Shown: positions 19,156-29,597, numbered from the stretch's first letter. The stretch is DNA of 64,000 nt from Pseudomonas sp. MYb185 (GCF_002979975.1 NZ_PCQD01000001.1:496001-560000); one strand, 5' to 3'. Notes: generated from the sequence alone by a model not told the origin. A program made the numbers and translations.

Positions 19156-20138
19156 GCCGCGAGGCCTCCGTCCATCAAGCGGTTGAAGAAGTGCTCTATT
19201 GCCTGACGTTGCTGCGTGGCGCAGTCCATGCGGTTGAAGCTCCGGCGAAAGTCCTCGGCACCGGGCAGTGATTGCAGTTGCCAGCCCACATGCTTGCGGG
19301 CGATGCGCACACCCTGTTCCGGGCCGTAGAACTGGTGCAGGGCATCCAGGTGCTCCAGCAGCAGCGCCTGTTGCCAGGCCAGCCCGGGTTCGGGCAACTG
19401 CTCGCCATGGCGCAGGTAATGTTCGATTTCACGGAAGACCCACGGCCGGCGCTGGGCGGCGCGGCCGATCATCACCGCGTCGGCACCGGTGTGTTCCAGC
19501 ACCTGGCGGGCCTTGTGCGGTGAGTCGATATCGCCGTTGGCGAACAGCGGGATGCAGATCGCCTGGCGGATCTGCGCGATGGTGTCGTATTCGGCCTCGC
19601 CGGTATACAGCTCGCTGCGGGTGCGGCCATGCACGGCCAGGGCCTGGATGCCGCTCTGTTCGGCGATGCGCGCGACATTCACGCCGTTGCGGTTATCGGG
19701 GTCCCAGCCAGTGCGGATCTTCAGGGTGACCGGGATATCCACCGCCTTGACCACCGCTTCGAGGATATCGGCTACCAGCAGCTCATCGCGCAGCAGGGCG
19801 GAGCCGGCGGCCTTGTTGCAGACCTTCTTCGCCGGGCAGCCCATGTTGATGTCGATGATCTGCGCGCCGTTGTCGCGGTTCATGCGCGCGGCATCGGCCA
19901 TCATCTGCGGATCACCGCCGGCGATCTGCACCGAGCGCGGGCCGGGTTCGCCGCTGTGGTCGAGGCGCTGACGGGATTTGCGGCTGTGCCACAGGCGGGT
20001 GTCGCTGGTGACCATCTCCGAGACCACCAGACCGGCGCCCAGCTCGCGGCACATCCGACGGAACGGGCGGTCGGTGACACCGGCCATGGGGGCCAGTATG
20101 ACGCGGCTGGTGAGTTGGTGAGGTCCGATACTGATCAC
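19152..20138 (-). CDS. dusB: tRNA-dihydrouridine synthase B
   Basis: FMN- and NADPH-dependent reduction of uridine in tRNA D-loops. The TIM-barrel N-terminus reads [20 protein letters not shown]; the catalytic Cys lies in [20 protein letters not shown], and the FMN-phosphate region includes FANGDIDSP and [11 protein letters not shown]. Start: GTG at 20138, with AGGGATGG upstream, gives 328 residues, close to the family length; the longer reading adds 39 residues that look non-coding. It forms an operon with fis through a 4-nt overlap. Confidence 0.94.
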   Translation of the reverse strand: MISIGPHQLTSRVILAPMAGVTDRPFRRMCRELGAGLVVSEMVTSDTRLWHSRKSRQRLDHSGEPGPRSVQIAGGDPQMMADAARMNRDNGAQIIDINMGCPAKKVCNKAAGSALLRDELLVADILEAVVKAVDIPVTLKIRTGWDPDNRNGVNVARIAEQSGIQALAVHGRTRSELYTGEAEYDTIAQIRQAICIPLFANGDIDSPHKARQVLEHTGADAVMIGRAAQRRPWVFREIEHYLRHGEQLPEPGLAWQQALLLEHLDALHQFYGPEQGVRIARKHVGWQLQSLPGAEDFRRSFNRMDCATQQRQAIEHFFNRLMDGGLAA

Positions 20139-20231
20139 TGCTGGTCCATCCCTGTACTCGGTGGTCAATGGTATATGCCCCGGAACCGCAGGACATGTTC
20201 GGGCAGGGTCAGAAAAGTGAAGAGGGCGGCT

Positions 20232-20260
20232 ATCATACCTGCTACCGATGACCATATAAA
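20232..20260 (-). promoter_or_regulatory. Candidate promoter of dusB-fis
   Basis: On the minus strand TTTATA (20260-20255) and TATGAT (20237-20232) are spaced 17 bp, about 94 bp upstream of the chosen dusB start. The -10 is good and the -35 weak, as expected for a growth-regulated fis promoter. Confidence 0.4.
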
Positions 20261-20304
20261 GACTGTCTGGCTGATATTTGATCAGTTATCCGCCGGTCGG
20301 CGAT

Positions 20305-21474
20305 TCACGGGCTGAGAAATTCCAGGCGATAGCCGCTGGCCTGCGGGCCGGGGTCGAGCATGTTCAGGCCGACATGGATCGGCGTTTGTGGTGGCATCAG
20401 CCGTACCCCGGCCAGTTCACCGGACAGGTACTCCTCCGGACGGAAGCGCCGGTTGGCGACGTCCCGCCCGCCGGCGTCGGTGAAATGCATCTGCAATACC
20501 GGGAATGGCTGCTCGAAATCCGCGCGGTTGTAGAGGATCACATCGATGGCCAGGGCATTGGGAAATTCGGGGTGCGGACGTACCAGCAGATTGGCACTGC
20601 GGATGCGGCTGATGTCCACCCGGGCCGGCAGCTCGCATTGGGCAATCAGGCACAGGCTTTCCAGCAGCGGGCGGCTGCGTTGATCGCGCGCCAGGGCGTC
20701 GAAGTTGTAGTAGAAGAACTGTGCGGGCAGCGCCAGCAAGGCCAGCAGGCACAGGCTGCCCCACAACCAGGCGCGTTCCCGTCGGCGCCTTGTCGGTTCG
20801 CTCAGCAGTTCCTCTTCCAGCATCTCCAGCCGCAGGGTGGTGACCCGGGGTTCGCGCCGGTCCGGCTCCACGCTGTCGGAATACTCGTCGGGCATGGCGG
20901 CCGGTTGCGCCTCGCTCCGCACTTCGGCCGCCGGCGCGGCAGCGGTTTCGCTGGCGTCAGCCGGCTGGCCGCGGCGGAAGATGCCATGATCGGTGTTCTG
21001 GCCCTCGTCGGTAGGCGGGGCCTGGATGCCGAGCCGGTTGTGATCGAAATCGGGGCCGAAATCCTGGGCCGGAGGCGTGGCGAGAAAGTCCTCGTGCAGA
21101 TCGGTGAACGGCTCGGCCGGCGGCTGTTCCTCATCTGCATCCAGCGTCGCGGGCAATGCCGCTTCCAGTCCGGATTGCTGGTGGCCGGTCATGCCGGAGG
21201 GGTTGACCTCGTCGATGATCGACTCGTCCAGGCCCAGGGCTGCCAGATCCGGTTCGTCCAGATCATCATGCAACAGACTCGAGGGTGCCGGCTGTTCGGA
21301 CTGTGGCTGGGGAGCGGGGTCTGTCCGTAGCATGGCAGCGGCTGCATCGCCTGCATGAAACACTTCCAGACAGGCACCGCAGCGCACATTGCCGGCGGCC
21401 ACACTCAGTTGCTCCGCCGTGAGCCGGAAGCGGGTCTGGCAATAAGGACATTGGGTGACCAGCGGCTCGCTCAT
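20305..21474 (-). CDS. Zinc-ribbon, single-pass membrane protein (zf-MJ0042 + DUF3426)
   Basis: 389 residues. The N-terminal zinc ribbon reads TQCPYCQTRFRLT...VRCGACLEVFHAG (two CxxC pairs, MJ0042 type). A long acidic, Pro/Gln-rich region (about 40-220) follows, then one membrane helix (WLWGSLCLLALLALPAQFFY) and a C-terminal domain typical of DUF3426, containing LLVRPHPEFPNALAIDVILY. It sits between prmA and dusB as in Pseudomonas. No function is established to my knowledge. The start at 21474 gives the ribbon immediately; an upstream ATG adds 15 residues. Confidence 0.8.
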   Translation of the reverse strand: MSEPLVTQCPYCQTRFRLTAEQLSVAAGNVRCGACLEVFHAGDAAAAMLRTDPAPQPQSEQPAPSSLLHDDLDEPDLAALGLDESIIDEVNPSGMTGHQQSGLEAALPATLDADEEQPPAEPFTDLHEDFLATPPAQDFGPDFDHNRLGIQAPPTDEGQNTDHGIFRRGQPADASETAAAPAAEVRSEAQPAAMPDEYSDSVEPDRREPRVTTLRLEMLEEELLSEPTRRRRERAWLWGSLCLLALLALPAQFFYYNFDALARDQRSRPLLESLCLIAQCELPARVDISRIRSANLLVRPHPEFPNALAIDVILYNRADFEQPFPVLQMHFTDAGGRDVANRRFRPEEYLSGELAGVRLMPPQTPIHVGLNMLDPGPQASGYRLEFLSP

Positions 21475-21537
21475 GGTGAGACTGGAATCCTTGTCAGGCA
21501 ATGAAGGAATGTGGGCCATATTGTGCCCGCAACCGGC

Positions 21538-22428
21538 TCACAGCGCCACGCTGCGGCGCACGCCGCTGACGCGGATCCAGCCGTCCTTGTCGGCCACCGG
21601 GTCCAGCTCGAAGGCGTCGCGATAGGCGGCGAGAATCTCCTCGGTCTGCTCGGCGAGAATGCCGGACAGGGCGATACGCCCACCCGGTTTGACCAGGCCG
21701 GTGAGTTGCGGTGCCAGGCTGACCAGCGGCCCGGCCAGGATATTGGCAACCAGAATGTCCGCCGGCTCCGCCGGCATATCGGCAGGCAGGTACAGCGGCA
21801 GGCGCTCATCGGCCAACTGGTTGCGCTGGGCATTGTCGCGGGAGGCTTCCAGCGCCTGGGGGTCGATGTCGGTGCCGGTTACCCGTTCGGCCCCAAGCAG
21901 CAGCGCGGCAATGGCCAGGATGCCCGAGCCGCAACCGAAATCGATTACCTGCAGGCCGTCGAGATGCTGGCCGTCCAGCCATTCCAGACAGAGTGCGGTG
22001 GTCGGGTGGGTGCCGGTACCGAACGCCAGGCCCGGGTCCAGCAGCAGGTTGACCGCCTCGGGCTCCGGCGCCGCATGCCAACTGGGCACGATCCACAGGC
22101 GCTGGCCGAAACGCATCGGCTGGAAGTTGTCCATCCAGCTGCGCTCCCAGTCTTGGTCGGCAATGTCCTCGAACTGATGCTCGGGCAGCGCCTGCGGCCA
22201 CATCGACCGTAACTGCTCGAGCAATGCCTGGCGCTCGGTATCGGCTTCGAACAGGGCCAGCAGATGGGTATGTGACCACAGCGGGGTGGTGCCCAGGTCC
22301 GGCTCGAAGATGGGCTGGTCCTCGGCGTCCATGAAGGTCACCGAGACGGCACCCAGCCCCAGCAGGAGATCTTCCATGGGCTCGGCCTGATCGGGAGTAA
22401 TGGCAAGACGCAGTTGCAACCAGGACAT
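21538..22428 (-). CDS. prmA: Ribosomal protein L11 methyltransferase
   Basis: Trimethylates several sites on ribosomal protein L11 using S-adenosylmethionine. The N-terminal substrate domain begins [20 protein letters not shown]; the Rossmann domain carries [20 protein letters not shown] and the NILAGPL motif typical of PrmA. Three ATG codons occur in a row; the third (22428) is best spaced from GAGGA and agrees with the family N-terminus. It is separated from accC by a strong terminator, so it is transcribed independently. Confidence 0.96.
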   Translation of the reverse strand: MSWLQLRLAITPDQAEPMEDLLLGLGAVSVTFMDAEDQPIFEPDLGTTPLWSHTHLLALFEADTERQALLEQLRSMWPQALPEHQFEDIADQDWERSWMDNFQPMRFGQRLWIVPSWHAAPEPEAVNLLLDPGLAFGTGTHPTTALCLEWLDGQHLDGLQVIDFGCGSGILAIAALLLGAERVTGTDIDPQALEASRDNAQRNQLADERLPLYLPADMPAEPADILVANILAGPLVSLAPQLTGLVKPGGRIALSGILAEQTEEILAAYRDAFELDPVADKDGWIRVSGVRRSVAL

Positions 22429-22453
22429 CATCATTCCTCAGAGTAGGAGGCTG

Positions 22454-22485
22454 AAAAAACAAGGGAGCGGCCTTGGCCGCTCCCT
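22454..22485 (-). terminator. Terminator of the aroQ-accB-accC operon
   Basis: Perfect 11-bp stem AGGGAGCGGCC/GGCCGCTCCCT with a 2-nt loop, followed on the minus strand by TGTTTTTTC. It lies 28 bp after the accC stop and just upstream of prmA. Confidence 0.9.
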
Positions 22486-22513
22486 GATTACCGCTTGTCG
22501 CTACAGCATATTA

Positions 22514-23854
22514 TCAGCTGATGCCGAGTTTATGCTCCAGGTAGTGAATATTCACACCACCCTTGCAGAATTCGGCGTCACGTACCAACTCCCGGTGCAG
22601 CGGGGTGTTGGTCTTGATGCCGTCGACCACCAGCTCATCCAGGGCGTTGCGCATGCGTACCATGGCCTCGTCGCGGGTGGCGCCGTAGGTGATCAGCTTG
22701 CCGATCAGCGAATCGTAGTTCGGCGGTACCTTGTAGCCACTGTACAGGTGCGAGTCCACCCGTACGCCGTTACCGCCGGGCGCATGGAAGAAGCTCACGG
22801 TACCCGGGCTGGGCATGAAGGTGTTCGGGTCCTCGGCATTGATCCGGCACTCGATGGCGTGGCCGCGGATGACCACGTCATCCTGGGTCAGGCTCAGCGG
22901 CTGGCCGGCGCAGACCTTGATCTGCTCCTTGACGATGTCGATGCCAGTGACCATTTCCGAGATCGGGTGCTCCACCTGGATGCGGGTGTTCATCTCGATG
23001 AAGAAGAACTCGCCGTTCTCATACAGGAACTCGAAGGTACCGGCACCACGGTAACCCAGGTCGATACAGGCCTGAACGCAGCGGGCCTGAACTTCGGCGC
23101 GGGCCTTTTCGTTGATACCGGGGGCAGGCGCTTCCTCGATGATCTTCTGGTGGCGGCGCTGCAGCGAGCAGTCGCGGTCGCCCAGATGGATGGCATGACC
23201 CTGGCCATCGGACAGTACCTGGATTTCCACATGACGCGGGTTGGTCAGGAACTTTTCCAGGTACACCATCGGGTTACCGAAGGCGGCACCGGCTTCGGTG
23301 CGGGTCAGGCGGATCGACTTGATCAGCTCCTCTTCCTTGTGCACCACCCGCATGCCGCGACCACCGCCGCCGCCGGAGGCCTTGATGATCACCGGATAGC
23401 CGACGCGACGGCCGATCTTCAGGCATTCCTGCTCGTCTTCCGGCAGCGGGCCGTCGGAGCCGGGTACGGTCGGTACGCCGGTCTTCTTCATCGCGGCGAT
23501 GGCCGAGACCTTGTCGCCCATCAGGCGAATCACCTCGGCGCTGGGGCCGATGAAGGTGAAGCCGGAGCGCTCGATCTGCTCGGCGAAGTCGGCGTTTTCC
23601 GCAAGGAAGCCGTAGCCGGGGTGAATGCAGTCGGCACCGGTCACTTCAGCGGCGCTGATGATGCGCGGAATGTTCAGGTACGACTCGGTGGCAACAGCTG
23701 GGCCGATGCAGACGGTTTCGTCCGCCATGGCCAGGTGCATGAGTTCGCGGTCGGCAGTGGAATGCACTGCCACGGTCTTCAACCCCAGCTCCTTGCAAGC
23801 GCGGATGATGCGCAGTGCAATTTCGCCGCGGTTGGCTATGAGTACTTTCTGCAT
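22514..23854 (-). CDS. accC: Acetyl-CoA carboxylase, biotin carboxylase subunit
   Basis: ATP- and bicarbonate-dependent carboxylation of biotin on AccB, the first half-reaction of fatty-acid synthesis. The 446 residues begin [20 protein letters not shown]; the ATP-grasp glycine loop [11 protein letters not shown] and the catalytic region [20 protein letters not shown] are intact. The start at 23854 is supported by GGAGG 5 nt upstream; the frame stays open upstream into the accB end. Operon aroQ-accB-accC. Confidence 0.97.
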   Translation of the reverse strand: MQKVLIANRGEIALRIIRACKELGLKTVAVHSTADRELMHLAMADETVCIGPAVATESYLNIPRIISAAEVTGADCIHPGYGFLAENADFAEQIERSGFTFIGPSAEVIRLMGDKVSAIAAMKKTGVPTVPGSDGPLPEDEQECLKIGRRVGYPVIIKASGGGGGRGMRVVHKEEELIKSIRLTRTEAGAAFGNPMVYLEKFLTNPRHVEIQVLSDGQGHAIHLGDRDCSLQRRHQKIIEEAPAPGINEKARAEVQARCVQACIDLGYRGAGTFEFLYENGEFFFIEMNTRIQVEHPISEMVTGIDIVKEQIKVCAGQPLSLTQDDVVIRGHAIECRINAEDPNTFMPSPGTVSFFHAPGGNGVRVDSHLYSGYKVPPNYDSLIGKLITYGATRDEAMVRMRNALDELVVDGIKTNTPLHRELVRDAEFCKGGVNIHYLEHKLGIS

Positions 23855-23873
23855 CGCAGCCTCCGGGTCGGGC

Positions 23874-24332
23874 TCAGGCGATGCTGAACAGGGGTTGATC
23901 GAATTCCACAGGCTGGCCATTGTCCACCAGGATGGCCTGGATGACACCGGTCTTGTCGGCTTCGATGTGGTTCATCATTTTCATGGCTTCGACGATGCAC
24001 AGTACATCACCGGCCTTGACAGTCTGGCCGACCTCGACGAAGGAGGGCGACTCGGGGGACGGCGAGCGATAGAAGGTACCGACCATCGGCGAGCGTACCA
24101 GGTGACCGGAGGGCTCAGCCGGCGCGGCTTCGGCGACCGGCGCAGCAGCGGCCGGGGCGGCGGCAGGAGCGGGCGCAGCGGCTACCGGAGCCTGGAAGTA
24201 CTGTTGGGGCATGGCGGGCTGCTGGCTGTGCCGGCTGATCCGAACGGATTCCTCGCCTTCGTGAATCTCCAGCTCGTCGATGCCGGATTCTTCAAGCAGT
24301 TCGATGAGTTTCTTTACTTTGCGGATATCCAT
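23874..24332 (-). CDS. accB: Acetyl-CoA carboxylase biotin carboxyl carrier protein
   Basis: Carries biotin between the carboxylase and carboxyltransferase. The 152 residues begin [20 protein letters not shown], followed by an Ala/Pro-rich flexible linker (about 45-75) and the biotinyl domain with the biotin-accepting Lys in [13 protein letters not shown] and the preceding [18 protein letters not shown]. It lies 19 bp upstream of accC. Confidence 0.97.
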   Translation of the reverse strand: MDIRKVKKLIELLEESGIDELEIHEGEESVRISRHSQQPAMPQQYFQAPVAAAPAPAAAPAAAAPVAEAAPAEPSGHLVRSPMVGTFYRSPSPESPSFVEVGQTVKAGDVLCIVEAMKMMNHIEADKTGVIQAILVDNGQPVEFDQPLFSIA

Positions 24333-24365
24333 TGATACTTGCGCTCCAGGGCAATGTTGGTCGTT

Positions 24366-24809
24366 TCAGTTTTGTTCGATGCGGCATATGGCGGCCTGTA
24401 GCGCCAGGGCATAACCCTCGGCTCCCAGCCCGCAGATCACTCCCTCGGCAATGTCCGAGAAATAGGAGTGATGACGAAAAGGCTCGCGTTTGTGCACGTT
24501 GGAAAGATGCACTTCGATGAATGGGATGCTCACCGCCAGCAATGCGTCACGTATTGCCACACTGGTATGGGTAAACGCGGCGGGATTGATGATGATGAAG
24601 TCGATCGCTTCGTCCCGCGCGGCATGGATGCGCCCGATCAGTTCATGTTCGGCATTGCTCTGCAGAGCTTGCAGGCGATGGCCGGCCTGCTGGGCCTGTT
24701 CGGCCAGGCGCGTGTTGATCTGTTCAAGGGTGGCTGCACCGTAGACATCGGGTTCACGGGTGCCGAGCAGGTTCAGGTTGGGTCCGTGCAGGACCAGGAT
24801 ACTGGCCAT
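24366..24809 (-). CDS. aroQ: Type II 3-dehydroquinate dehydratase
   Basis: Third step of the shikimate pathway, a dodecameric class II enzyme. The 147 residues begin [19 protein letters not shown] after Met; the active-site loop has the catalytic Tyr of [20 protein letters not shown] and [18 protein letters not shown]. The start is set by homology; the frame remains open for 79 codons upstream through a repeat-rich gap. It is co-directional with accB, with a 33-bp gap. Confidence 0.97.
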   Translation of the reverse strand: MASILVLHGPNLNLLGTREPDVYGAATLEQINTRLAEQAQQAGHRLQALQSNAEHELIGRIHAARDEAIDFIIINPAAFTHTSVAIRDALLAVSIPFIEVHLSNVHKREPFRHHSYFSDIAEGVICGLGAEGYALALQAAICRIEQN

Positions 24810-24954
24810 CAATAATTTTCCATGGCGGCGATTGGCGATTGACTCTGTGGTCATGGATGAGCGCAGAGTTTGCCGGATTAAGGGAGGGCTGTCCAGAAGC
24901 AGTCGAATGCCATCAGATGACGGCATGATGGCTGGTTTTTTGGGGAAGTTGGGT

Positions 24955-25200
24955 GGTTCCCCCTCTCCCCCAGCCCCATTGCTCGCCTCTAGGGGCTCGC
25001 CCTTCGGGCCAGCCTTCGGCTGTTCTGCGCTTCGCTTGTCCCGCAAGGGGAGAGGGGAGTTTGATTGTGCAAGCCGGCAACATGATCATGACTTCAGGAC
25101 TTGAGAAAGCATGGCGTCAGTTTTTCCACAGAAGTTACCGGCGATCACCGTTCTGCTCCCCTCTCCCCTTGCGGGAGAGGGGGTGGGGGAGAGGGGGGAA
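24955..25200. repeat. Inverted CCCTCTCCCC arms around a 100-bp loop, locus 1
   Basis: The right arm (25156-25200) reads CTCCCCTCTCCCCTTGCGGG then a G/A-rich tract. Its reverse complement matches the left arm (24957-25060) except for a roughly 60-nt insertion with CTCGCCCTTCGGGC and similar short stems inside the left arm. The 95-bp interior has no gene. It occupies most of the 400-bp aroQ-dsbD gap. Same family as 57184-57353. Confidence 0.8.
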
Positions 25201-25209
25201 CAGCAAACC

Positions 25210-27051
25210 TCACCCCGCCTCCACCGCAGCGTTCATATGACGGATGAAGGTCTCACGCGGCACCTCGCCCTGGATGCGCAGATCGGCCTGCTCCTGACCA
25301 GCTGTGTCATAGAAGAGAAAGGCCGGCGGGCCGAACAGTTGTTGTTCGGTCAGCCAGGCCCGTTGCTCGGGCGTATTGTCGGTGACATCGAGCTGGATGC
25401 GGACGAAGCTATCCAGGCCTGACCGCACGCTGGGATGGTTGATGATTTCCCGTTCGATCACCTTGCAACTGATGCACCAGTCGGCGGACAGCTCGACGAT
25501 CGCCGGCTGGCCCTGTTCCCTGGCCTGGGCCAATTGCTGACGGACGGCGGCAGCGCTGGCCACCTTGTTGAAATAACCGCCGTCGACAGCCTCGGCTACC
25601 GGACCGCCGGCACGCAGTGACTGCAGCGGGCGCAATGGATCGGAACCGCCGGCCAGGGCACCGAACAGCGTGGCGGTGGCATAGATGGCCAGCAGCAGGG
25701 CGGCTGTCTGGGCTGCACGACCGATGCCGCTGCGTTGCCCGCGATCGAACAGACCCAGTTGCACGGCGAGCCCGGCGGCCAGCGCGGCCCATAGCGCCAG
25801 GCTCAGCGGGCCGGGGATGACCCGCTCCAGCAGCCAGATGGCCACCGCCAGCAGGCCGAAGCCGAAGGCCTGCTTGACACTGTTGAGCCAGGGACCGGAG
25901 CGCGGCAGCAGGGTGCTGCCGAACATGGCTACCAGGATCAGCGGTACACCCATGCCAATGGCCAGGGCGAACAGCTGCAGGGCGCCGCCCAGCGCATCGC
26001 CGGTGGCGCTGATATAGATCAGCGCGCCCGCCAGCGGCGCGGAAATGCACGGCGAGACCACCAATGAGGACAGCACGCCCATCAGCGCGGCGCCGGGAAT
26101 CGACCCGCCCTGGGTACGGCTGCCGAGCCTTTCCGCCGGCTCACGGATGAAGGCCGGCAGGCGCAGGCTGAAGACGTCGAACATGGCCAGCGCGAACAGC
26201 ACGAAGAACACCGCGAAAGTACCGAGAACCCAGGGCGACTGCAGGCGCGCCTGGATATTCAGCGCAGCGCCGAACAGGCCGATCAGCGCGCCGACCAGGG
26301 CGAAGGTCAGGGCCATGCCCAACACATAGCTGAGCGACAGCACGAAAGCCCGGGAGCGGTCGATGTTGGCACGCCCCAGTACCAGGCCGGTGAGGATCGG
26401 CACCATCGGCAGTACGCAGGGGGTGAAGGTCAGTGCCAGGCCGGCGGCGAACAGCAGTAACAGCGACCACCAGAGCGCCTGGTCACCCCTGGTGTCAGCG
26501 CCGCTGCTGGCTGCGCCGAGGCTGCCGCCAGTCCGGGCCTCGGCACCCGGCAGGTCGAGCAGAACGGTTTCCGGTGGGTAGCACAATCCGGCATCGGCGC
26601 AGCCCTGATACTCGACGCGCAACTGGCTGGCCGGGGCGCTGCCCGGGGCAATGTCCAGCACCACCTCGAGACTGTTGTAATAGACCTCGACGTCACCGAA
26701 GAACTCATCGGTCTTGTGAATGCCGTCCGGCAGATTGATCTGGCTGATCTGACCATCGCCGCCCAGCAGTTCGAACTTCAGCCGGTGGCGATACAGGTAG
26801 TACTCGGGGGCGATATCGAACTGCAGCTGGATGCGCTCGGCCTGCGCCTCGACGATGCCGGGGCGAAAGGCCTCATGTACTGGGAGGAACTGGGTGGCAC
26901 TGCTACTGCCGACATTACCGAACAGGTTGCTCAGGGTGGCGTTGTTCGATGTGCTCGGCTCGGCCAGGGCAGAGCCACTGACAAGCAGGAAGAAAACCAG
27001 CAACAGGCGTTGAAACAGCATATGCATATCCGCGAGGAGTTTGTCGGCCAT
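25210..27051 (-). CDS. dsbD: Thiol:disulfide interchange protein DsbD
   Basis: Transfers electrons from cytoplasmic thioredoxin across the inner membrane to periplasmic DsbC/DsbG and cytochrome-c maturation. A signal peptide (LLLVFFLLVSGSALA) is followed by the alpha domain with its Cys pair in CADAGLCYPPE, an eight-helix beta domain with Cys in FTPCVLPMVP and VSPCISAPLAG, and a C-terminal thioredoxin domain with ADWCISCKVIE. All six redox cysteines are present. The start is uncertain: 27051 (CAGG upstream) or 27027 would both yield the signal peptide. In P. aeruginosa this gene (dipZ) also neighbours aroQ1. Confidence 0.93.
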   Translation of the reverse strand: MADKLLADMHMLFQRLLLVFFLLVSGSALAEPSTSNNATLSNLFGNVGSSSATQFLPVHEAFRPGIVEAQAERIQLQFDIAPEYYLYRHRLKFELLGGDGQISQINLPDGIHKTDEFFGDVEVYYNSLEVVLDIAPGSAPASQLRVEYQGCADAGLCYPPETVLLDLPGAEARTGGSLGAASSGADTRGDQALWWSLLLLFAAGLALTFTPCVLPMVPILTGLVLGRANIDRSRAFVLSLSYVLGMALTFALVGALIGLFGAALNIQARLQSPWVLGTFAVFFVLFALAMFDVFSLRLPAFIREPAERLGSRTQGGSIPGAALMGVLSSLVVSPCISAPLAGALIYISATGDALGGALQLFALAIGMGVPLILVAMFGSTLLPRSGPWLNSVKQAFGFGLLAVAIWLLERVIPGPLSLALWAALAAGLAVQLGLFDRGQRSGIGRAAQTAALLLAIYATATLFGALAGGSDPLRPLQSLRAGGPVAEAVDGGYFNKVASAAAVRQQLAQAREQGQPAIVELSADWCISCKVIEREIINHPSVRSGLDSFVRIQLDVTDNTPEQRAWLTEQQLFGPPAFLFYDTAGQEQADLRIQGEVPRETFIRHMNAAVEAG

Positions 27052-27109
27052 GATACGGCCTGGCGCGGCGAATGCCAGTGACAAACTGCCGCCAAATTTG
27101 TCAGCTTTG

Positions 27110-27946
27110 TCAACTGCGCTCGATACGGTCGGGGTGGATGACGATGCGGCCCTGCCGGTACAAGCCGCCGATGGCCTTCTTGAAGTTGCCCTTGCTGACG
27201 CCGAACAGGCGGGCGATTTCCTGCGCCGGGCTCTTGTCGCTCAGGGGCAGTACGCCGTCATGTTCTCCCAGGGTCTGCATGATCAGCTCCTGCAGCTGAT
27301 CGGCAGCATCGCGGCCCACCGGCTGCAGGCTCAGGCTGATCTTGCCGTCGTCGCGCAGTTCGCGGATATAGCCGCGCTCCTGCTTGCCACCGCGGACGAA
27401 CTTGAACAGTTCGTTCTTGTGCAGCAGGCCCCAGTGGCGGTGGTTGATGATCGCCTTGTAACCCAGGTCGGTGGGTTCGACGATCAGCAGATCGACCGCT
27501 TCGCCGACTTTGTAGCTGGGCGCTGTCCTGTCCAGATGGCGGTCGAGGCGGGCGGTGGCGGTGATACGCTCGCTGTGCTTGTCGAGATAGACGTAGACCA
27601 CGCAATAATCGCCGACCTGCAGCGGACGCTTTTCCTCCGAATGGGGCAGCAGCAGGTCCTTCGGCAGCCCCCAGTCGAGAAACAGGCCGACCCGGTTGAT
27701 CTCCACCACCTTGAGGCTGGCGAACTCACCGACCTTGACCTTGGGTGTCTGGGTGGTGGCGATCAGCTTGTCCTCGCTGTCGCGATAGATGAATACCCGC
27801 AGCCAGTCGCCCACCTCGGTGGGTTGATCCGTGGGGATATAGCGGTTGGGCAGCAGGATCTCGCCGTGCGGTCCGCCGTCGAGATAGAGGCCGAAGCCGG
27901 TGTGTTTGACAATCGGCAGATTGTTGAAGTGTCCGATGGCGGCCAT
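27110..27946 (-). CDS. CvfB-family S1 RNA-binding protein
   Basis: 278 residues with the CvfB architecture: N-terminal S1-like barrels (GHFNNLPIVKHTGFGLYLDG; FASLKVVEINRVGLFLDWG; LIVEPTDLGYKAIINHRHWG) and a C-terminal winged helix (SPAQEIARLFGVSKGNFKKA). CvfB homologues bind RNA; a role in virulence-factor expression is known in staphylococci. Here the job is not known. The start at 27946 has CAGGA 8 nt upstream; another ATG lies three codons earlier. It is probably transcribed alone. Confidence 0.85.
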   Translation of the reverse strand: MAAIGHFNNLPIVKHTGFGLYLDGGPHGEILLPNRYIPTDQPTEVGDWLRVFIYRDSEDKLIATTQTPKVKVGEFASLKVVEINRVGLFLDWGLPKDLLLPHSEEKRPLQVGDYCVVYVYLDKHSERITATARLDRHLDRTAPSYKVGEAVDLLIVEPTDLGYKAIINHRHWGLLHKNELFKFVRGGKQERGYIRELRDDGKISLSLQPVGRDAADQLQELIMQTLGEHDGVLPLSDKSPAQEIARLFGVSKGNFKKAIGGLYRQGRIVIHPDRIERS

Positions 27947-28085
27947 GAAAATCATCCTGGGTGGTCGTGAGGGTCTATTCTAGCCGATACGGGCTGGCAC
28001 CGGGGTTCGCTCGGTGCGGTAACGCCGGTGTGAACCGCCGGCGCAAATGATATGCTTGCGGCTGCACAGAGAGGGGAGAAGGTTG

Positions 28086-29072
28086 ATGAAATTTTCCAGA
28101 CGTACGCAGGGTGCTGGTGGGATGGCAGACCGGTTCGGTAGTGAGAATGGCCGGCTGCTGGGCAAGGTCATCGGCATCGTGCTGATTGCCTATCTGTTGA
28201 TCTGTGTGCTGGTCGGCTGGTACTGGAGCCGGGAGCCGGATCTGGAGGACCTGACCGTGTTGCCGGTGGGCAATGCCGAGCGGCTGACCACGGGCTCGCA
28301 CACCGCGCGTACCCTGCAGGCAGTGGCCACCACGCTACTGGACAAGCCCGGCGGTTTCATCAGCAACGACATCACCCCGCCGGGCATCTGGCTGGACAAC
28401 ATGCCGAGCTGGGAGTTTGGCGTACTGGTGCAGGTACGCGACATGACCCGCTCGATGCGCCGTGACATGGCCCGCTCGCAATCACAGTCCACCGAGGACC
28501 CCGATCTGGCCAAGGCCGAGCCGCGCTTCCACTTCGACCACAACAGCTGGGCCATGCCGGCCAGCGAAAGCGAGTACCGTGACGGGATCAAGGCGCTGCA
28601 CGGCTATATCACCCGGTTGGAAAGCGGCAATGCCAGCTTCTATGCCCGCGCCGACAACCTGGCCGGCTGGATCGATGATGTCAGCACCCGTCTGGGGTCG
28701 CTGTCCCAACGGCTGTCGGCCAGCGTTGCACGCACGCCGCTGAATGACGGTGGCCGCGAGCGGGCCCAGACTCCTTGGCTGCAGATCGACAACGTGTTCT
28801 ACGAGGCACGCGGTAGCGCCTGGGCACTGGTACACCTGCTGCGCGCAGTGGAAAAGGACTATGCCGAGGTGCTGAACAACAAGAACGCGCTGGTCAGCCT
28901 GCGGCAGATCATCCGGGAGCTGGAAGCTACCCAGCAGCCCATGTGGAGCCCGGTGATTCTCAATGGCGGCGGCTTCGGTATCCTGGCCAACCACTCGCTG
29001 GTGATGGCCAACTACCTGTCACGGGCCAATGCCGGGCTGATCGACCTGCGTCGTCTGCTGCAACAGGGTTGA
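28086..29072 (+). CDS. DUF2333-family membrane-anchored protein
   Basis: 328 residues with one N-terminal membrane helix (VIGIVLIAYLLICVLVGWYW, about 28-47) and a large, probably periplasmic domain containing PPGIWLDNMPSWEFGVLVQV and WLQIDNVFYEARGSAWALVH. It matches what I know of the proteobacterial DUF2333 family, whose function is unestablished. The start at 28086 has GGGAGAAGG upstream. The SUI1-family gene starts 15 bp after its stop, so they probably form an operon. Confidence 0.8.
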   Translation: MKFSRRTQGAGGMADRFGSENGRLLGKVIGIVLIAYLLICVLVGWYWSREPDLEDLTVLPVGNAERLTTGSHTARTLQAVATTLLDKPGGFISNDITPPGIWLDNMPSWEFGVLVQVRDMTRSMRRDMARSQSQSTEDPDLAKAEPRFHFDHNSWAMPASESEYRDGIKALHGYITRLESGNASFYARADNLAGWIDDVSTRLGSLSQRLSASVARTPLNDGGRERAQTPWLQIDNVFYEARGSAWALVHLLRAVEKDYAEVLNNKNALVSLRQIIRELEATQQPMWSPVILNGGGFGILANHSLVMANYLSRANAGLIDLRRLLQQG

Positions 29073-29087
29073 GGTAGGCAGGAAGCG

Positions 29088-29459
29088 ATGAGCAAACGTC
29101 AGACAGGATTCGGCTCGCTTGGCGGGCTGGTATTTTCCACCGACAGTGGGCGCATGTGCCCTGACTGCCAGCAACCGGTCGCCGGCTGCCGCTGCGGCCA
29201 GCCGCAGGTGCCGGCTGGCGATGGCGTGGCGCGGGTGCGCCGGGAAACCAAGGGGCGGGGCGGCAAGACCGTGACCACCATCAGTGGCCTGGCGCTGCCC
29301 GCCGAGGAACTCAAGGCCCTGGCCAAGAAGATCAAGGCCCGCTGCGGCTGCGGCGGCTCGGTGGTCGACGGGGTGATCGAAATCCAGGGCGACCGGGCCG
29401 ACATGCTCTGCCAGTGGCTGGCCGCCGAGGGCTTCAAGACCAAGCGGGCCGGTGGTTGA
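29088..29459 (+). CDS. SUI1/YciH-family translation factor
   Basis: 123-residue homologue of eukaryotic eIF1 and E. coli YciH, thought to affect start-codon discrimination on the 30S subunit. The Cys-rich N-terminal segment CPDCQQPVAGCRCG is followed by the SUI1 fold with RRETKGRGGKTVTTISGL and a GCGGSVVDGVIEIQGD core. The C-terminus AAEGFKTKRAGG is typical. A solo hairpin repeat follows its stop. Confidence 0.92.
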   Translation: MSKRQTGFGSLGGLVFSTDSGRMCPDCQQPVAGCRCGQPQVPAGDGVARVRRETKGRGGKTVTTISGLALPAEELKALAKKIKARCGCGGSVVDGVIEIQGDRADMLCQWLAAEGFKTKRAGG

Positions 29460-29495
29460 TGCAGTGATTGTGACTTCCACAACAGCGGGAGCCCG

Positions 29496-29521
29496 GGGTT
29501 GTCGAGCCCCGGCTCGACGAC
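29496..29521. repeat. Solo copy of the array H1 hairpin
   Basis: GGGTTGTCGAGCC and GGCTCGACGAC form an 8-bp stem (GTCGAGCC/GGCTCGAC) with a 2-nt loop, matching the first hairpin of the 12.2-kb tandem array. It lies 36 bp after the stop of the SUI1-family gene. Confidence 0.8.
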
Positions 29522-29597
29522 GGTGTGCAGGAGCATACCCGCATGGCGCCCACACACGGACCGGAATGTTGCACCTTGCCAAGGTGCTTTTGACGCC

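Noticed and set aside
29499..29597. TTG start extending the MATE protein by 33 residues
   Set aside because: It would start in a hairpin repeat and adds Cys/Pro/Arg-rich sequence absent from MATE proteins.
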